From Nakazawaea peltata (Eukaryota; Ascomycota; Pichiomycetes; Alaninales; Pachysolenaceae): a stretch of DNA of 64,000 nucleotides. Each line of letters starts with the position of its first letter. Position 1 is the stretch's first letter. Under the pieces are notes generated by a model that did no database searches, had not been told where the DNA came from, and worked only from the letters and a program-made list of their open reading frames with translations. Both the position numbers and the translations under genes were made by a program. The stretch is taken from NCBI GenBank assembly GCA_001599355.1, contig BCGQ01000002.1, positions 75,554 to 139,553 of the forward strand, given 5' to 3'. Positions 59,297 to 64,000 of the stretch are shown one piece after another.

Positions 59297-60991
59297 TTAT
59301 TTAGCATGTGGATTATTCAGTGGGCAGAGGATATCTCTTGGCATTTTAATCCAGACTACCCATTCCTTGCGAAGTCTGGCAACAAGCAGGAGCATCTCAT
59401 CGCGCAATTTGTGAACAGGCAATAATTGGTCAAAATCAAGCGACAGTAACAACATCACGAAATGAGCTAAAACGATGATGGCACGTTGGTTATTTTTAAC
59501 TAAGGCCTCTTGGAATTCCTTGCTCACCAAAGAGGGCCAACGAGATATGACCCTAATTGAATCTGTTTCAGGTTCTTGGGTATTATACACGAGATTATAT
59601 TCACGACGTAAAAGGTCGATGGTCTTCTTCAACAACTGAGGATCGAGCTCACTTTGTTCCTTATCAAACTCTTCAGATGTTTCAAATGGCATTTGATCTT
59701 TTAATTGATAAAGATATCTTGGGAAAAATAACCATGCACTTTGCGCAATAATTGGAATTGAGTGAGAACTGTAATAGTTCAAATCGAGACAGGTCTTCTC
59801 CCCTTTATAGATGACAGCTTTAACATGTTCATTTTCTTTGGCAGAGAATAAACCTGTCTTGATCAATTCACTTGGGCTTTGGAATGGATTTGTAAGTTGG
59901 GTATCATCATCTTCAATGATGAAAGGCATCAGTTCGGAGTATAAGATTGAGATGGTTCTTGAAATAGAAAAGAAGAATGGGTCTGAAATACTGGTTCCTG
60001 GAGCAATGGCATGATAAAGCACATGTAAAGTCGTGCATGACATGTATGAGAACAATTCCATTACAGTTTTTGATCTTTGCAGCTTATAAATGTCAAATAA
60101 ACTCAAAAATTTTCTGTAGTGGAAAAGAGACAAGTCCTTATACACCCTCAACTCTGTTGTGAGAGGTGCATCATGGAATTCCTGAGATGCAACCGTGTCT
60201 TGAAATATTGCAGACAGAGAGATACACATAATCATATGGTAAACATATGGATACATGTGAGAAACCCCCACCAAATTCTCCCACAGTCTTGCAACCAATT
60301 TATTTGCGGATATTCTCCTATAGTATGAAGTTTGGAAAAAGAGAAATAACTTGGAGTTGATTTCCGTATGGAAAGAATAACTCATCTCCAGAATGGCATC
60401 GCCTGCTGATGCTGCAGTTATTTCATCTGGGGCCGCTGAGCATGATGGTGTTAAAATACACTCGATCGCCTTATCAACTTTACCTTTTGACAGATCGAGT
60501 GACTCTACCTCTGACAGCGAAGATCTATGTGTAGCAGGGAAGGAAAGTGTTGTAGAAGGACTAGTCTGATCAGAAGTAGACCCTGGTGTGATAGCAAAAT
60601 TTGGACCGTTTGAAAAGTATGGGTCAAATGTCAGGAAGATGTTCAGAGGTGAACCACCGGCCGGTGAACCAGCAGAATGGCCCAAATCAAACCCTAAAAG
60701 GTTGTCGTGCTTGATTAAAAGAGAATTCTTTGGAGAGTCTGTAGGAGGATCAGTTGGAATAGTTGAAACAGTTGACAGAGCCAGCTCTGAAACATTCTTC
60801 TTTCTTCTTGTCTTGAAAATCGGTCCTGGCAGTACATACTGACATTCGTCTCCTCTTCTCTTACAATTTGAACACATCGGGTGCAGCTCATCGCACTTGA
60901 CTCGTCTCAGCTTGCAAGCAGCGCATCCGAGACGAGATTTGAGATGAGACCTTTTGCTCACGCTCCTAGTAGAGCTCTTTAAAACAGTCAT
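59297..60991 (-). CDS. Zn2Cys6 transcription factor, Upc2/Ecm22-like (copy 3)
   Basis: 564 residues. The cluster SRLGCAACKLRRVKCDELHP has cysteines at 23, 26, 33, 40, 43 and 50, the same positions as in copy 2, but here there is no intron. A Pro/Ser/Thr-rich linker to about 210 is followed by the helical C-terminal domain, including WPSLVSKEFQEALVKNNQRA and IIVLAHFVMLLLSLDF, and a final W-x2-W-I-K-M-P-R. Family and likely role are as for the two neighbours; the three have diverged strongly outside the cluster and the C-terminal block. Confidence 0.85.
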   Translation of the reverse strand: MTVLKSSTRSVSKRSHLKSRLGCAACKLRRVKCDELHPMCSNCKRRGDECQYVLPGPIFKTRRKKNVSELALSTVSTIPTDPPTDSPKNSLLIKHDNLLGFDLGHSAGSPAGGSPLNIFLTFDPYFSNGPNFAITPGSTSDQTSPSTTLSFPATHRSSLSEVESLDLSKGKVDKAIECILTPSCSAAPDEITAASAGDAILEMSYSFHTEINSKLFLFFQTSYYRRISANKLVARLWENLVGVSHMYPYVYHMIMCISLSAIFQDTVASQEFHDAPLTTELRVYKDLSLFHYRKFLSLFDIYKLQRSKTVMELFSYMSCTTLHVLYHAIAPGTSISDPFFFSISRTISILYSELMPFIIEDDDTQLTNPFQSPSELIKTGLFSAKENEHVKAVIYKGEKTCLDLNYYSSHSIPIIAQSAWLFFPRYLYQLKDQMPFETSEEFDKEQSELDPQLLKKTIDLLRREYNLVYNTQEPETDSIRVISRWPSLVSKEFQEALVKNNQRAIIVLAHFVMLLLSLDFDQLLPVHKLRDEMLLLVARLRKEWVVWIKMPRDILCPLNNPHAK

Positions 60992-62546
60992 CCTCGTAGG
61001 TAATCCTTATAGACTAAAAATATTCACCTTTCAACTCAAAAGATGGGAAATATATCTCGGATCATAAGGCAAATCTCGCTTTATATATAAAATTTCATTT
61101 CTTAAGAAAATCTCGCATTTTTGTCTTGCTGAATAATACGAGCTTCCTAATTAGGAATTTAGCCCAATATATTTCTCCCAGCGCATATAAAGGAGATTGC
61201 AAAAATGAATATTTTGCTTAGACCCTGGAGGCAAATAAAACGAGCTGAAAGCCGTACATTGCATGATTATTAATAATCCAAGAGATTATTAGTTAAATTA
61301 ACATTAGTTAGTGCGGCTCTAATATAAAGGATAGATATACGGGGCTTTACTGGCTCTACCTTAGTTCGACTTTTGATCTTTCTACAGCTATTGGAACGCT
61401 TGTCATCTATCCTGCTGCCTTATATCAACCCTCAAACTTGTTCCTCTTAACTTGTTCCCCTTAACTTGTTCACCGGCCGTAGTGCATAACAAGAGCCTTG
61501 CATCCTATTTCTCTGCAGGGCTTGACAGCCTTATTGTATAAGTCGTGTCCCAGAATATCAAATTATCAAATCGAGAAATTTTCATATTCTGCTGTATTAA
61601 TATGTGGGGTAGAACTGCGGCACATCAAATAAGCAATAAAGTCTAGAGCCAAGCCTTTTCAGGGGCTTGGTCCTAGCATTAGAGGAGTAGAAAATTCTCG
61701 GCATCTGGATAGTGCTTGACAGAGATTTCGGGTGGTCAAAGTAATATATTATAACCAATTCTAGTAGAAGTCCACCTCCCACCAGCAGTTGGGGTTAAGC
61801 GGGAACTAGAGGGTACCCAGAGCACTGGATATCCGGCGAATTAGATCACGACAATAACCCCACCAATCGCTATTCTGTTCCCTGGTTTATTTTAATAGTC
61901 TCATATACGTTGCACCGCAATTGGGATGAATATAATTTTCAGCGATCGCTTCCCTGTCATATTCCGGACAAAAGGTGGGGAAATCTGACGAGTTCTCATA
62001 AGAAGGGAAAAAAAAAAGGGTAAAGAGTAAACTTTTGATATCATGTCAGTCGGACGATAGGAACTACATCTCAAACCCGCGATATTTTATTCGGCTGCCA
62101 AATTTTTGTATCCGATCAGTAGCCCGAAATCTCTTAATATACTCATTAAGGCTAATTGGATGGTATCTCTTTCTGTGACCCCTCTGCAGCGATCTCCTCC
62201 CCACCCCTCTCTGTACATCTCAACTCCTCCTACTGCAGCTTTTTCCCTCACACAACAATATAGCAAGCTATCAGTCCATTGTTCCTACATATCACAAATA
62301 CATCAGACTATGTGTCTGTTAAAGTTCATATAAATTTCTTTTGTTGCATATCCTCTGATCATTCCTTTTCGGTGGACCAGTAGTCATGCGGCGATTCCAG
62401 ATAACAGAGTAATTTTACCCTTTTAGTCGATTAGTCCGGATACTTGAAGATATTCGCCTTGGGTTGACTCGAGGCGGGATCATATATAAATACAAGGTGC
62501 TTTGTAAATTTTCTCTTATTCAGTAAACTATTCAACAGATACCAAT
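60992..62546. other. Divergent intergenic region, zinc-cluster copy 3 / JEN-type permease
   Basis: 1.56 kb with no gene. A TATA box, TATATAAATA, at 62483-62492 is about 55 bases before the permease ATG. Three TTAACTTGTTC-type or similar repeats near 61437-61470 (AACTTGTTCCTCTTAACTTG) are seen. Carbon-source control of the permease would act from here; no textbook carbon-source element was identified with confidence. Confidence 0.55.
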
Positions 62547-64000
62547 ATGAGTAATCCTGAGGAGACTTTAGAACACGAGGCCATACTGCCTGTTGGTATG
62601 GGTCCTCCAGTCTTTACTAAGAAGGCTATTGCTCGTTATTTCAAAACTAGATTTACCACATTGTTTCCTACTAGACAACAATTACGCTCTAAGAAGCATT
62701 TAGTGAACCCTTTCAAGCCTTTAAGACATATGACCAAATCTCAATGGAATTTTTATTTTATAGGTTTTTGGTGTTGGACAATGGATCTGTTTGATTATTT
62801 CATGGTTTCTCTCAATGTTTCCACTATGGCTGAGGATTTCGGTGTGACTGTTAAAGATATCAGTTGGGGTATCACTTTAGTGCTCATGTTAAGAACTGTC
62901 GGTCTGGTTATTTTCGGTATTCTTGGTGACAAATATGGTAGAAAATGGCCATTGGTCTCTAACATGATCCTTCTTTCTATCTTGCAAATTGGAACTGGTT
63001 TTGTGAAAACTTACAAACAGTTTTTAGGGGTAAGACTGCTTTTCGGTATTGCTATGGGGGGTGTTTTCGGTAATGTTGCAAGTACGGCATTGGAGGATGC
63101 TCCTGCTGAAGCTAGGGGAATTTTGTCTGGTTTTTTGCAACAAGGTTATGCTTTTGGTTACCTTTTAGTCGTCATTTTCCAAAGACTGATCACAGATACC
63201 ACAGCCAAAGGTTGGAGATCTCTCTTCTGGTTTAGTGCCGGTGTTTCTATGATTTTTGTTGTTTGGAGAATTTCAGCTCCTGAAACTAACGGATGGAAAG
63301 CTCAAAAATCTATGGAAAGAGCTTCTCTGGTGACTTCTTTCAGAAACCAAGCTAGAGGTGCTATTAAGACCTACTGGCTTGTGTGTGTGTACCTTATTTT
63401 CCTTATGTCTGGATTCAACTTTAGTTCTCATGGATCTCAAGACTTGTATCCAACTCTTTTAACGAAACAATTGGGTTTTGGTGAAAATAGATCCACAGTT
63501 ACCAATAGTGTTGCTAATTTGGGAGCTCTTCTGGGTGGTGTCACCATGGGACATTTGTCTGATTTCTTGGGTAGAAGATTGACTGTGGCAATTTGCTGTA
63601 TTTTGGGTGGCTGCATGATTTATCCATGGGCCTATTCAAGAGACTCAGGTATTAATGCAGGTGTGTTTTTCTTGCAATTCTTTGTCCAAGGTGGATGGGG
63701 TGTTGTGCCAATTCATCTTTCTGAGTTATCCCCTGCTCATTTTAGGTCCTTTGTCCTGGGTACCAGTTATCAGTTAGGTAACTTAGTCTCTTCTGCTTCT
63801 TCCACTATTGAAGCAACTATTGGTGAAAGATTCCCTATTTATGATGAGAATGGAAACAAGCTCGATGAAGTTTATGATTACTCCAAGGTGATGTCTATCT
63901 TCATGGGATGCGTATTTCTGTATTTGCTCATTGTGGTTATTTTGGGTCCAGAGAACCACGGAGGTTCTCTTATTGCTTCTAACGTCGATAATGCATATCT
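62547..64000 (+). CDS. JEN1: JEN-type monocarboxylate/H+ symporter (MFS), 3' end cut by window
   Basis: Plasma-membrane permease for lactate, pyruvate or dicarboxylates. The ATG is at 62547 and the frame stays open to 64000 (484 codons), so only the C-terminal tail is missing. Cytosolic N-terminus, then spans starting at FYFIGFWCWTMDLFDYFMV. The MFS motif GDKYGRKWP is present, as is the JEN signature NFSSHGSQDLYPT (N-x2-S/T-H-x-S/T-QD-x3-T) needed for substrate binding. Also VR-x-LFGIAMGG, LQQGYAFGY and TSYQLGNL. CTG at 62787, 62904 and 63036 align with Ala (or Ala/Ser) of the family. Whether JEN1 or JEN2 subgroup is not settled. Confidence 0.93.
   Translation, partial: MSNPEETLEHEAILPVGMGPPVFTKKAIARYFKTRFTTLFPTRQQLRSKKHLVNPFKPLRHMTKSQWNFYFIGFWCWTMDLFDYFMVSLNVSTMAEDFGVTVKDISWGITLVLMLRTVGLVIFGILGDKYGRKWPLVSNMILLSILQIGTGFVKTYKQFLGVRLLFGIAMGGVFGNVASTALEDAPAEARGILSGFLQQGYAFGYLLVVIFQRLITDTTAKGWRSLFWFSAGVSMIFVVWRISAPETNGWKAQKSMERASLVTSFRNQARGAIKTYWLVCVYLIFLMSGFNFSSHGSQDLYPTLLTKQLGFGENRSTVTNSVANLGALLGGVTMGHLSDFLGRRLTVAICCILGGCMIYPWAYSRDSGINAGVFFLQFFVQGGWGVVPIHLSELSPAHFRSFVLGTSYQLGNLVSSASSTIEATIGERFPIYDENGNKLDEVYDYSKVMSIFMGCVFLYLLIVVILGPENHGGSLIASNVDNAY

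Noticed and set aside
1-64000. Retroelements, other transposons, CRISPR arrays
   Set aside because: No reverse transcriptase, integrase, transposase or capsid motifs, no long terminal repeats and no spaced palindromic array were seen on either strand.

Overview
This is nuclear DNA of a budding yeast (Saccharomycotina). The genes are compact and mostly intronless. The few introns use a GTAAGT 5' splice site and a TACTAAC-type branch point, promoters have TATA boxes, and there is a eukaryotic tRNA-Gly. The most telling trait is the genetic code. CTG codons repeatedly fall where the protein family has alanine, in eIF2A, CCP1, BUD20, FRS1, SMC1 and the JEN transporter. BUD20 even has three CTG codons in a row at a place that is Ala-Ala-Ala in S. 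cerevisiae. The source is therefore most likely a CUG-Ala yeast (Pachysolen / Nakazawaea / Peterozyma group), and every CTG in these proteins should be read as Ala, not Leu.

Layout. 1-11.6 kb: a kinesin-5 (cut by the window edge), mitochondrial 1-Cys peroxiredoxin PRX1, a Sef1-like zinc-cluster regulator, cytochrome c peroxidase CCP1, import-motor subunit PAM17 and glycerol-3-phosphate dehydrogenase. 11.6-21.8 kb: a 2-kb repeat-bearing divergent promoter, a GRE2-like reductase, an unrecognised Myb/SANT coiled-coil protein, NDP kinase YNK1 and the translation factor eIF2A, whose true start lies in a 25-base first exon. 22.1-32.7 kb: OTU1, an AMSH-type JAMM deubiquitinase, FMP32, RPL10, BUD20, SEC53, FMP25 and BOS1. 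33-46.2 kb: a GH17 cell-wall glucanase, a 2.8-kb gene-free stretch, cohesin SMC1, LST7, VPS38 (with an intron) and FRS1. 46.2-55.5 kb: MIL1, RPL22 (with an intron), a Ran1/Sks1-type kinase, a Prp39/Prp42-type U1 snRNP protein and tRNA-Gly(GCC). 55.5-64 kb: three consecutive Upc2/Ecm22-like zinc-cluster regulators on one strand, then a JEN-type carboxylate permease cut by the right edge.

The gene order of two stretches (OTU1 to BOS1, and FRS1-MIL1-RPL22) interleaves genes that in S. cerevisiae lie on chromosome VI-left and on chromosome XII. This is the pattern expected of an ancestral segment from before the whole-genome duplication. The AMSH gene occupies the position of S. cerevisiae RFU1.

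Four genes are spliced: eIF2A, VPS38, RPL22 and the middle zinc-cluster regulator. In the last, a 57-base intron free of stops lies inside the DNA-binding domain, so a naive ORF call would insert 19 wrong residues into the zinc cluster. No transposon, virus-like element or CRISPR array was recognised.
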